This document shows, piece by piece, positions 14,862-21,257 of a DNA stretch of 21,257 nucleotides. A model generated the notes under the pieces. It was given only the letters and a program-made list of their open reading frames with translations, was not told where the DNA came from and ran no database searches. Position 1 is the first letter of the stretch. The number at the start of each line of letters is the position of its first letter. The translations under genes were made by a program, and so were the position numbers. The DNA comes from SZUA-442 sp051011415 (GTDB taxonomy: Bacteria > Actinomycetota > Acidimicrobiia > Spongiisociales > UBA5794): positions 1 through 21,257 of the forward strand of contig JBPCTY010000049.1 of the NCBI GenBank assembly GCA_051011415.1, given 5' to 3'.

Positions 14862-15749
14862 ATGAGTGAAGGTGCAACCTCTGCATCGATTGTTGAACGT
14901 GTCCGCGATGTCGAAGGCGTCGTGATGCTCATCGGCGAACCCGATACAGGGAAGACGACCGTTGCGCGAAGCATCGCAGCTGATGCCGTCGCTAACGGCC
15001 GCCGTGTTGCCTACATCGATGGAGATGTTGCCTCGGCAACCGTCGGCCCTGCAGCATGCGTTGGTCTGAAGTATCTCGAGGGTGATGAGGATCTCGCCGA
15101 TCTGTCGACACCTGATGAGTTGAGGTTTGTTGGATCCATCGAACCAAACGGCGTTGTGCTTCCGCACGTCGTTGCGGTTGCGTCCCTGGTGGCGGCGGCG
15201 AAGGAAAACTCCGATCTCATCGTTCTTGACACCACCGGTGTCATCGCTGGCGTCGTAGGCCAAACGCTCAAGTACCACATCGCCGAGTTGACGGAGCCCG
15301 CCCTGGTAGTTGCGCTCCACCGTGGCGGGGAGCTGGATCCCGTCATTGGGATGCTGAGGAGGTTTCTTTCACTACGCGTGGCTGAAGCTGACCCTCCCGA
15401 CGGTCTCATGCCGTCTAGCCCGGTCGAACGACAGTTGGAAAGGGCCGCTGCATTCGAGAGGGACCTCGGAACCGATCCACCGCGTTGGCGTGTGCAAACG
15501 ATGGTCTTTGCTCCGACACTTCCTGTGGGGTTTGATGTGAGCAGGCTCGACGGAATGCTCGTCGGGGTTCAGGATGAGCAGGGGCGGTGCCGGGGACTTG
15601 GAATACTGGAACACGCAGACGGGACGGTGCGTGTTGCGACACGACATGGCGATGACATGCGTGGGCTCCGGCTCGGCTCTCTTCGCGTTGACATCAACAC
15701 ATTCCAGACGAGCAGGGTCAGATTGAGAGAGCTCATCTTCGGTGTCTGA
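14862..15749 (+). CDS. Clp1/Grc3-type P-loop NTPase, putative polynucleotide 5'-hydroxyl kinase
   Basis: A 295-residue protein. Walker A is LIGEPDTGKTT (23-33). A Clp1-like second motif YIDGDVASATVGPAA (51-65) follows, where eukaryotic and archaeal members have a Asp-rich DxDxGQxxxGPP loop. FVGSIEPNG (89-97) resembles the FVGSxxP segment of the family, and LIVLDTTG (119-126) is the Walker B region. Known members phosphorylate 5'-OH RNA or DNA ends; kinase activity in this protein is inference, and a regulatory NTPase role is the alternative. Start: ATG 14862 with AGGCGGA just upstream. An in-frame extension to 14112 lies across the amidotransferase gene and is rejected. The 70-nt gap and same direction suggest the same operon. 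Confidence 0.8.
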   Translation: MSEGATSASIVERVRDVEGVVMLIGEPDTGKTTVARSIAADAVANGRRVAYIDGDVASATVGPAACVGLKYLEGDEDLADLSTPDELRFVGSIEPNGVVLPHVVAVASLVAAAKENSDLIVLDTTGVIAGVVGQTLKYHIAELTEPALVVALHRGGELDPVIGMLRRFLSLRVAEADPPDGLMPSSPVERQLERAAAFERDLGTDPPRWRVQTMVFAPTLPVGFDVSRLDGMLVGVQDEQGRCRGLGILEHADGTVRVATRHGDDMRGLRLGSLRVDINTFQTSRVRLRELIFGV

Positions 15750-15751
15750 GA

Positions 15752-16288
15752 TCAGACCGACCGAGATGTGTCGGCACTCATAACTGCAAGCCCCGCATCG
15801 AGGCCATGAACGGTCATAATCCTTCGGCCCTTCTGGATCGCCGGCTTGACGTCACCCAGGTTGAGACCCCTGCCCTTCCACTCGATCGCAACCGTTTCAA
15901 GCGAGAGATCTGTCGACAGGGCAATTCCGTACAGCGAAGCGTCTCGAACGGGAGCCTCGATCACCTCAAGAACTGTTCCGGCTCTGAAGAATGCTGCTGG
16001 ACGTCCTGACACCTTCATCCTGAGGCGAGGCGTGAGACCGGATCGATCAAGCGTGCCGATGGCCTGATCCAGATCGGGGACGAGCAGCACCACGTGATCG
16101 ACGGTGAAGTGTTCGAGATGCTCTCCTGGCTCCGAGGTGAGCACTGGCACCGCAAATGCCGGAGCCGTAGGGGACCATGCCCATCCGGGGTCGCCAGTGT
16201 GGAGTGCGATGCCACCCGCCACGGGGCTCTCATCCCAGCCGAAGGTCTCCCATTCGATCGGGAGGCGAAGCGCGGTGACGGTTGGCAT
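15752..16288 (-). CDS. VOC (glyoxalase/bleomycin-resistance) superfamily protein
   Basis: A 178-residue protein. The central HFTVDHVVLLVPDLDQAIGTLDRSG starts a typical vicinal-oxygen-chelate beta-alpha-beta module (about residues 60-115, ending FFRAGTVLEVIEAP). The flanking parts look like a degraded second module. Possible metal ligands are H64 and a late Glu (E113). VOC proteins dimerise or duplicate to form a metal site; substrate is unknown. The gene converges with the Clp1-like gene with only 2 nt between stops. The upstream region (16289-16647) is long and structured. Confidence 0.75.
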   Translation of the reverse strand: MPTVTALRLPIEWETFGWDESPVAGGIALHTGDPGWAWSPTAPAFAVPVLTSEPGEHLEHFTVDHVVLLVPDLDQAIGTLDRSGLTPRLRMKVSGRPAAFFRAGTVLEVIEAPVRDASLYGIALSTDLSLETVAIEWKGRGLNLGDVKPAIQKGRRIMTVHGLDAGLAVMSADTSRSV

Positions 16289-16329
16289 TCGAGGAACCTA
16301 CCCGATGTGACGGCTGTGGATGTTGACGC

Positions 16330-16410
16330 GAGAAGGCCCGACGAACCATTTCACCCTTCTCCCGCACTTCCCCGAACGAGATTCTGGCGATGTGGCACAT
16401 CGGGCCTTCT
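16330..16410 (-). repeat. Inverted repeat with competing pairings in the VOC leader
   Basis: AGAAGGCCCGA (16331-16341) and TCGGGCCTTCT (16400-16410) are exact complements 58 nt apart. The same GAGAAGG (16330-16336) can instead pair with CCTTCTC (16355-16361). A small palindrome GATGTG-C-CACATC lies inside at about 16390-16402. In the minus-strand transcript these sit about 40 nt upstream of the VOC start. Confidence 0.45.
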
Positions 16411-16538
16411 TGCTCCGCAAACTAGGTCGAAGAGGGACCCGCTTCAACACACCCGATAAGCGCGGTTTTCGCGCACCCGTCCTCTGGAGACGAGCCACAT
16501 GGCGGTAGGTGGGGCTATCTCGTGGTGTTGATCGACTC

Positions 16539-16580
16539 TTGTCCACATATCCACCGGAATCCACAGGAGGTTGTGCACAA
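16539..16580 (+). promoter_or_regulatory. Cluster of DnaA-like boxes
   Basis: TTGTCCACA (16539-16547) matches the actinobacterial DnaA box exactly. TATCCACC, AATCCACA (16558-16565) and the palindrome TTGTGCACAA (16571-16580) are one or two bases off. Four sites in 42 bp is dense. No dnaA, dnaN or rpmH gene is nearby, so oriC itself is unlikely. Confidence 0.4.
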
Positions 16581-16647
16581 CTCCCTGTGTGAAACTTTGG
16601 CGCCGATTGTTTTCGCGGGCGGTGCGAACCGATGCGCGAGATCGATG

Positions 16648-17874
16648 TCAGGCGCTGATACCGGAGTACAGCTCGAGCATTCTCGTTGCGGTCGCATCCC
16701 ATGAGAACCGTTCGCTGAACTCGACGGCACCCCGCCCGAGGCGTTCGGCGAACGATGGATGATCGAGAATTGCGCGCATCGCTGATGCGAATGCTCTCGG
16801 GTCGCCGTCATCGACGAGGAGAACAGACTCCGAGGCGTTGACCAAGAAAGGGAGCCCGCCGGTGTTGGATGCCACCACGGGAATTCCACACGCCTGGGCC
16901 TCAGCAGCCACCAAGCCGAACGACTCGCTCCGCGAGGGCACGATCACAACGTCTGCAGATCGGTAGTGGTCGACGAGAACGGGATGTCGCACCGGATCGA
17001 AGAGGCGCACACGATCGGAGAGCGCATGCGTCGCAACTAAGCGTTGGCACGCCTCAAGCTCAGCCTCTCCATCTGCACCGCTTGCACCACCAACGATGTG
17101 GAGCACGATCGGCCTGCCTTCAGCATCGCGCTCAGGCATGTCAGCGAGTGCTTCAACGGCACGAGAAGTGCCCTTGTGGCGCTGGATTCGTCCGACGTAC
17201 AGCACGATGCGTTCGTCACCGAAATCCAGTGCAGATCTCGCCTCAGCCTGAGATCCAGGGCTGAAGATGTCGTGGTCCACACCGGGAGGCGAGACACATA
17301 GGCGCTCCGGTGACGCACCGTAGTGCTCGAGGAGATCCTCAAACTCATACGGTGTTGAGGCGATCACACAGTTGGAGTTTGCAATGACCTCTTCCTCGGT
17401 GAGCAGCCGTTCGTCGGACGACGCTGCCTCGCCTGCACCACGCAAGGCATCCTTCACCTTGCCAAGGGTGTGAAACGAGTTTGCCAGAGGCACGTCGAGA
17501 CGACGTTTGAGACGGACGCCGGTCCGGCCCGAGAGCCAATAGTGGCTGTGCACGATGTCAAAGCTCTCTTGCCGTTCGTCGATCCAGTCCATCACTCCAG
17601 CCGCAAAGCCCCTGACGTGGGGAACCAGCTCGGCGACCCCGAGACGATCGGGTGGTCCTGCATCGATCTGAACCACGCGATAGCCCGGAACGACCTCCGT
17701 GGTGCCTGCAGCGTCGGTTGTCGTGCGTCGCGTGAACACGGTCACCTCAACGCCCCGGTTCGCCATGGTCTTTGACAACCGATCGAGGTAGACGTTCATC
17801 CCTCCTGCATTTCCGTGCCCAGGAAGGGCGAGGGGCGACGTGTGCATCGAGATGTAGGCGACCCGGTCAATCAC
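16648..17874 (-). CDS. MshA-like family 4 glycosyltransferase
   Basis: A 408-residue GT-B fold glycosyltransferase. The N-terminal RVAYISMHTSPLALPGHGNAGGMNVYL is cut here to its marks: HTSPL, then GNAGGMNVYL, near-identical in character to MshA, which makes N-acetylglucosamine-inositol-phosphate in mycothiol synthesis. Further family points are DIVHSHYWLSG, the FHTLGKVK segment, VGRIQRHKG and the donor-binding SRSESFGLVAAEAQACGIPVV (E-x7-E). It may be MshA or a relative acting on another polyol or lipid. The GTG start at 17874 overlaps the upstream stop by 8 nt; ATG 17916 in frame lies inside the upstream gene and is less likely. Last gene of the operon. Confidence 0.88.
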   Translation of the reverse strand: MIDRVAYISMHTSPLALPGHGNAGGMNVYLDRLSKTMANRGVEVTVFTRRTTTDAAGTTEVVPGYRVVQIDAGPPDRLGVAELVPHVRGFAAGVMDWIDERQESFDIVHSHYWLSGRTGVRLKRRLDVPLANSFHTLGKVKDALRGAGEAASSDERLLTEEEVIANSNCVIASTPYEFEDLLEHYGASPERLCVSPPGVDHDIFSPGSQAEARSALDFGDERIVLYVGRIQRHKGTSRAVEALADMPERDAEGRPIVLHIVGGASGADGEAELEACQRLVATHALSDRVRLFDPVRHPVLVDHYRSADVVIVPSRSESFGLVAAEAQACGIPVVASNTGGLPFLVNASESVLLVDDGDPRAFASAMRAILDHPSFAERLGRGAVEFSERFSWDATATRMLELYSGISA

Positions 17875-18775
17875 GGAACGCCCCAGAGACTCGATAGAGG
17901 TCCCGTGGCTGTGCACCGTGTCTGTACTTGTACGTCTCTGCTCCCTTGAGGAAGTCGAACACCGTGGCGCCGCGCTCGATTTGCCCTTCGATCAGTGCAC
18001 CAAGCAGCACAGCACCAGGTGAAACCTGCCTGACGTCCGCGTCAAATGCGCTGTTGTAGAAGTAGTAGGCATCGGCTGTCTCGAAGCCGAAAGCCGAGGC
18101 GAGGGTGCGGCCGTCACAGACGAGGTTGTGGATGACCGCGCCAGCGTGAGTGACGAGGTCAGTGAAATAGGCTTGGCGCGTATCTGTCATGAAGCCACCC
18201 TTGTCGCCTGCGGCCGTCCTGTGCAGCGTGCAGAAGGCATCGACACCATCGGCTCCTTCGGACACGATCTCAAAGTCGCCGAACTCATTGACCAGTTTGC
18301 GTCGCTTCCGTCTGGTCTCGTGTCGCTCCTTCTTTCCGATCGAGGCCAGCCAGTCGTCGAATGACGGAGGAAGACTCAACACGCCTGTTGCTGCGTGTAT
18401 CTCGACCGTCGAGGCGGCTGAGGTCTCGTTGAGCACCTCAAGCACGGCGTCCTTCGTCTCGATCGGTAGTGAGTCGAAGTCGAACGCCGATGCCTCGGCC
18501 GAAGCAATGGCTTTGGCAAGCGCGCCTGTGCCGTCAGGGCCGAGTGGAGAGTGGTAGTCGGTGACGTACTCCTCGGCAGCGAACCGAACGATGCCTTGAT
18601 CAACCTTGAGTGCGACGGCACCTTCCGTTGTCTGCTCCACCAGCAGCTCTGACGACTTCGGTGCAAGCCGTCGGTGGACGGCTCCAATGAAGGGGCTGTG
18701 TGGAAACGGTCCGGTGTGTGGAGAGATCGGGTCGAGATGGTCCGGATATCCGCCTAGCGCGTCCGTTGAATTCAC
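17867..18775 (-). CDS. FemAB/BioF2-like GNAT-fold acyltransferase (Acetyltransf_6 type)
   Basis: A 302-residue protein. The C-terminal half holds the diagnostic run: KERHETRRKRRKL, CTLHRTAAGDKGGFM, LASAFGFETADAYYFYNSAFD, SPGAVLLGALIEGQI and FDFLKGAETYKYRHG. These mark the GNAT domain of the CelD/FemAB-like family, which transfers acyl or aminoacyl groups, often onto cell-envelope molecules. The N-terminal half is a divergent partner domain. The GTG start overlaps the asparaginase stop by 4 nt, and it overlaps the glycosyltransferase downstream. This is not a two-GNAT MshD mycothiol synthase. Possible role: acylating a product of the adjacent glycosyltransferase (inference). Confidence 0.8.
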   Translation of the reverse strand: MNSTDALGGYPDHLDPISPHTGPFPHSPFIGAVHRRLAPKSSELLVEQTTEGAVALKVDQGIVRFAAEEYVTDYHSPLGPDGTGALAKAIASAEASAFDFDSLPIETKDAVLEVLNETSAASTVEIHAATGVLSLPPSFDDWLASIGKKERHETRRKRRKLVNEFGDFEIVSEGADGVDAFCTLHRTAAGDKGGFMTDTRQAYFTDLVTHAGAVIHNLVCDGRTLASAFGFETADAYYFYNSAFDADVRQVSPGAVLLGALIEGQIERGATVFDFLKGAETYKYRHGAQPRDLYRVSGAFRD

Positions 18776-19704
18776 AGCGAGACCAACTCGAGTGATCCCT
18801 GGCGAAGGCCTCCGCCGAGCACCGGCGGGTGTCGGACGTCCTCCAGCCAGTCAGATGTGCCGCGAGGCAGCGCATCGAGTGCCACTGCAATCTCAATCGC
18901 TGCTGCGACCGCTATGTCGACCGATCCCTCGAGCGACTTGGTCGCGATCGAGAGGCCGTGTCGGGACATTGCGAACAGTCCCTCTGCCCCTCCCTTCGAA
19001 GGGCCACCCCAGTTTGCGGAGATCCTGCCGTACGAAGCGATGTTGTCCGAGGTGAGTGGACCAAACCGTGTGATGGCTCGAGCGATACGATCAAACTCGG
19101 GGTCTGTCGTGAGCGTGGAGAATGCGGTGGCAAGCCCAACGACGGACCCTTGTGGTGTGGGCCCACCACATCCATCGATGCCGACGGGCCCGGGGTCGAT
19201 GCCGGTGACATCGGCCACGACGTCGAGGTTGGTCTGCTGAAGAGGATGCTGCGGATCGAGGTAGCTGTTGGTGTCGTATCCGGCCACTGCGCATGCGGCT
19301 AGCCAACCGGCATGCTTGCCAGAACAATTGTGGAAGATCCTCCGAGGTGTAGATCGTCCGAGTGCGGTCTGGATTCCAGCGGCGCTCTCCGTCTCCGGAC
19401 GTGCTGGTGGGCATTGAAGATGAGCGACATCGAGGTGGTTGTCCGCCAGCACCTGCTTCACCGTTGCCAGATGAACCGGATATCCGGCGTGGCTGGCGCA
19501 AGTAACCGCAAGGTGTTCGTCCGGCAATCGCAGCCCGAGACGTTGGCCGGCCAGTGCCTGGAACGGTTTGACCGCAGACCGATAGAAGAGCGGCCGATCT
19601 ACGTCGCCGCTGGAAAACAGAACGTTGCCTGACTCGTCGGTTGCATAACCGATGACCTCATGTGAGGTTTCGCGGAGTCCTGACCGGACACGGGCGAAGC
19701 GCAT
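18772..19704 (-). CDS. L-asparaginase II family protein
   Basis: A 310-residue cytosolic hydrolase of the asparaginase II family (Pfam PF06089), which releases ammonia from asparagine and is unrelated to the classic type I/II bacterial enzymes. Landmarks: FYRSAVKPFQAL (40-51), ASHAGYPVH (70-78), FHNCSGKHAGWLAAC (124-138), VGIDGCGGPTPQG, and a C-terminal KSLEGSVDIAVAAAIEIAVALDAL. The ATG lies 2 nt after the stop of the RsiG-like gene, so it is coupled. Confidence 0.9.
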   Translation of the reverse strand: MRFARVRSGLRETSHEVIGYATDESGNVLFSSGDVDRPLFYRSAVKPFQALAGQRLGLRLPDEHLAVTCASHAGYPVHLATVKQVLADNHLDVAHLQCPPARPETESAAGIQTALGRSTPRRIFHNCSGKHAGWLAACAVAGYDTNSYLDPQHPLQQTNLDVVADVTGIDPGPVGIDGCGGPTPQGSVVGLATAFSTLTTDPEFDRIARAITRFGPLTSDNIASYGRISANWGGPSKGGAEGLFAMSRHGLSIATKSLEGSVDIAVAAAIEIAVALDALPRGTSDWLEDVRHPPVLGGGLRQGSLELVSL

Positions 19705-19706
19705 GC

Positions 19707-20249
19707 CTAGTTGGTCGACAGCAACTCGTCTGCGTCTGCCAGACCGTCTCGATACCGCTTGGTGAGCTCACCCGTGATCAGGTCGTGTGCGTCGTGCACT
19801 GCTTGTCGCTGCTCTGAGACAGTTCGTTCCGTCGCCGAAAGGCTGTCACGGATACTGGCGAGTTCGTCGTCCTCGATCGTCGGGAGGTGTGCGAGAAAGT
19901 CGTCGCTAAGCGCTGCATCGATGGACCGTCGTCCTTCGCCGGCGTGCTCAGGAGTGTCAACCGAGAGCTCCCGATCCAATGGGTTGGATGTTGTGCCAGA
20001 TGGAGGATCCGCAAGGATGTCAGGAAGCGCTTCTATGAGGGAGCGCTTTTCCGTTCCTGCTCGCCTGGCCAGCTCGAAGTCGAGAAGATCGAGCCTGCCA
20101 TGGAGGATGCGTCGGTAGTACGAGAGCTCTGTGTCGAGCACATCAAGCAGCTCTCGGCGTTCCCGCAACTCTTCGACGGAGAGGTCTCCTAGGTCTGCGG
20201 CGAACGAAGGGTCGAGCGCCTGATCGATTCGTCTGCGTTGCTGAGTCAC
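19707..20249 (-). CDS. RsiG-like two-repeat coiled protein, putative c-di-GMP-binding anti-sigma factor
   Basis: A 180-residue, largely helical, charged soluble protein. RsiG of Streptomyces binds c-di-GMP and sigma WhiG through two helices each carrying E(X)3S(X)2R(X)3Q(X)3D. Here D39-S43-R46-H50-D54 and E141-S145-R148-H152-D156 have exactly that spacing, with His replacing Gln in both copies and Asp for the first Glu in copy one. The two halves are an ungapped internal duplication at offset 102: I8/I110, D9/D111, F16/F118, EL27-28/129-130, L35/L137, DL54-55/156-157 and EL59-60/161-162 all match. GTG start 20249 has GGGAG upstream. It follows the M23 gene with 25 nt between. Function is inferred from the motif; a related aerial-mycelium-type protein without c-di-GMP binding is the alternative. 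No WhiG-type sigma is in the window. Confidence 0.72.
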   Translation of the reverse strand: MTQQRRRIDQALDPSFAADLGDLSVEELRERRELLDVLDTELSYYRRILHGRLDLLDFELARRAGTEKRSLIEALPDILADPPSGTTSNPLDRELSVDTPEHAGEGRRSIDAALSDDFLAHLPTIEDDELASIRDSLSATERTVSEQRQAVHDAHDLITGELTKRYRDGLADADELLSTN

Positions 20250-20274
20250 TGTCTACTCCCTGACCGGAGACAAC

Positions 20275-21257
20275 TTAGCAAGCAGCGCGCACAGTGGGGT
20301 ACGGGTTCACTGCTTTGCCGCCGGGTCTGATCTCAAAATGCAGGTGAGGTGAGGTGTACCTAGCATTCCCTGAGTTGCCGAGATACCCGACCACCGTGCC
20401 CTTCGACACACGTTGACCGGATGAAATACCACCCGGATGGGACTCAAGGTGGGTGTAGTAGTACACGACACCGTTGTCGGCATAGATGTGTGTCGAGCGG
20501 CCCCCAACGCTGTTGTAGCTGAATTTCACGGTTCCATCGACAACGGCGATGAGTGGCGTGTTGCGGGCATTGAACATGTCGACGCCTTTGTGGGTTCGTC
20601 CACCTGACCGTCGGAATCCCCACGAGTCGATGAATGAAGCACCGCCTTGCACTGGGCAGATGAACCCTGGCGTTGCCTGTGGAGCAGCACCACCCGCTGC
20701 GCCGGGGCGCGAGGCTGAACTCTCTGCCTGCTGTCGCTTGATGCGATCATCCTCGATCCGCTTCTCACGGATCTCCTGGTTGAGTGTGTCGATGGCTGCG
20801 CGAAGATTCACGTCAGCTTGTGCGAGTATCTCGCTCTGCTTCTGCTGTAGGACCGCGATCTCTTCGACAACCACAGCAGCCTCGTTCTCGGTGGCTGCGA
20901 CATCGGCTCTTCGGAGATCGAGCTCAGCGGAGGACCTGTCTGCCTGGCGCGACACCGCATCAAGATTGTCGAGAGATGTCAGTTCTCGTTCTGCGGCGCG
21001 ATCGATCAGTGCCCGGGATGTCACAAGATCTTGAATGTTGTTGGCGCTGAAGGCGCTTCCGATGAGATTTCGCTGACCGGACATGTACGCAGCAACGACG
21101 ATGTCGCGTGCGGAGGCTTCGAGCTCGGCGGCCGCGGTTTCGTAGTGATCTACAGCCCGTTCCATCCGCACAATGCGGTACAGAAGGTCTTCGTGCTGGG
21201 CATGGATGATCTCGTAGCGTTCGACGGCGGCATCAAGCTGTTCTGTGGTCTCCACAT
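20275..21257 (-). CDS. Coiled-coil M23 (LytM) peptidase, partial at right edge
   Basis: At least 326 residues are visible; the true start, and any signal peptide, lie beyond the window. Residues ~1-175 (from the first visible GTG) are coiled coil with a segment AAYMSGQRNLIGSAFSA and DLVTSRALIDRAAEREL, typical of PcsB/RipC/EnvC-type amidase activators or hydrolases. A Ser/Ala/Gly linker follows, then a LytM domain at ~198-320 with zinc ligands H222 and D226 (THKGVD) and HLHFE (H304, H306). All key residues are present, so it may be an active peptidoglycan endopeptidase at division, perhaps gated by FtsEX (family inference). First visible gene of the minus-strand operon. Confidence 0.9.
   Translation of the reverse strand, partial: VETTEQLDAAVERYEIIHAQHEDLLYRIVRMERAVDHYETAAAELEASARDIVVAAYMSGQRNLIGSAFSANNIQDLVTSRALIDRAAERELTSLDNLDAVSRQADRSSAELDLRRADVAATENEAAVVVEEIAVLQQKQSEILAQADVNLRAAIDTLNQEIREKRIEDDRIKRQQAESSASRPGAAGGAAPQATPGFICPVQGGASFIDSWGFRRSGGRTHKGVDMFNARNTPLIAVVDGTVKFSYNSVGGRSTHIYADNGVVYYYTHLESHPGGISSGQRVSKGTVVGYLGNSGNARYTSPHLHFEIRPGGKAVNPYPTVRAAC

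Larger units (their letters stand above)
16289..16647. other. Gene-free stretch with structured repeat and DnaA-like boxes
   Basis: Open frames here are short and show no protein-like composition. It lies between the stop of the MshA-like gene and the start of the VOC gene, both minus. It contains an 11-bp inverted repeat (16331-16410), a GCGCG/CGCGC hairpin (16460-16474) and a cluster of DnaA-like boxes (16539-16580). Confidence 0.6.

Noticed and set aside
16539..16580. Chromosomal origin oriC
   Set aside because: Only a few DnaA-like boxes, no AT-rich unwinding region, and no dnaA, dnaN, rpmH or gyr genes nearby.
16298..16702. 134-residue minus-strand frame in the gene-free stretch
   Set aside because: Arg/Ser/Pro-rich, overlaps the end of the glycosyltransferase in another frame, has no ribosome site, and covers the DnaA-like boxes and inverted repeat.

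Overview
The window looks like chromosomal DNA from a high-to-moderate GC actinobacterium. Acidimicrobiia (Ilumatobacter-like) is my best guess. The basis is coding style (many GTG starts, 4-nt GTGA/ATGA overlaps), an MshA-like glycosyltransferase, an L-asparaginase II, an RsiG-like protein, a B12-dependent ribonucleotide reductase and an actinobacterial-style SAM riboswitch. This is inference; no rRNA or other marker gene is present. I see no insertion sequence, CRISPR array, prophage gene or convincing tRNA.

Layout. Positions 1-1733 (minus) hold the N-terminal part of cobalamin-dependent methionine synthase (metH), running off the left edge. Its leader carries a clear SAM-I (S-box) riboswitch, a predicted Shine-Dalgarno-sequestering switch and a 16-codon leader ORF whose stop overlaps the metH start. 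An M20 metallopeptidase (2006-3472, plus) diverges from it and converges on a LapA-like membrane protein. A small two-TM membrane protein (plus) then converges, across a bidirectional terminator, on nrdJ (4219-7674, minus), a class II ribonucleotide reductase. The nrdJ upstream region has tandem NrdR-type boxes, DnaA boxes and a long operator-like palindrome.

8147-9597 (minus) is an ECF sigma factor gene translationally coupled to a one-TM protein with a Pro/Thr linker (possible anti-sigma/sensor). 9831-12205 (minus) is an MFS transporter with two small envelope proteins. 12282-15749 (plus) is a compact run: an AAE17/18-like acyl-activating enzyme, a class I glutamine amidotransferase and a Clp1/Grc3-type P-loop NTPase. 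A small VOC protein converges on it.

16648 to the right edge (minus) reads as one tight operon, in transcription order: coiled-coil M23 peptidase (partial), RsiG-like two-motif protein, asparaginase II, FemAB/GNAT-like acyltransferase, MshA-like glycosyltransferase. It combines cell-wall remodelling with a possible c-di-GMP sensor.

The strongest unusual observations are: the internally duplicated RsiG-like protein, with both putative c-di-GMP motifs intact except for Gln-to-His; the metH leader with riboswitch, two mutually exclusive hairpins and a coupled mini-ORF; the layered NrdR/DnaA/palindrome control region of nrdJ; and a bacterial Clp1-like kinase in an operon with an acyl-activating enzyme. 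Nothing here is clearly a wholly new defence or mobile system.
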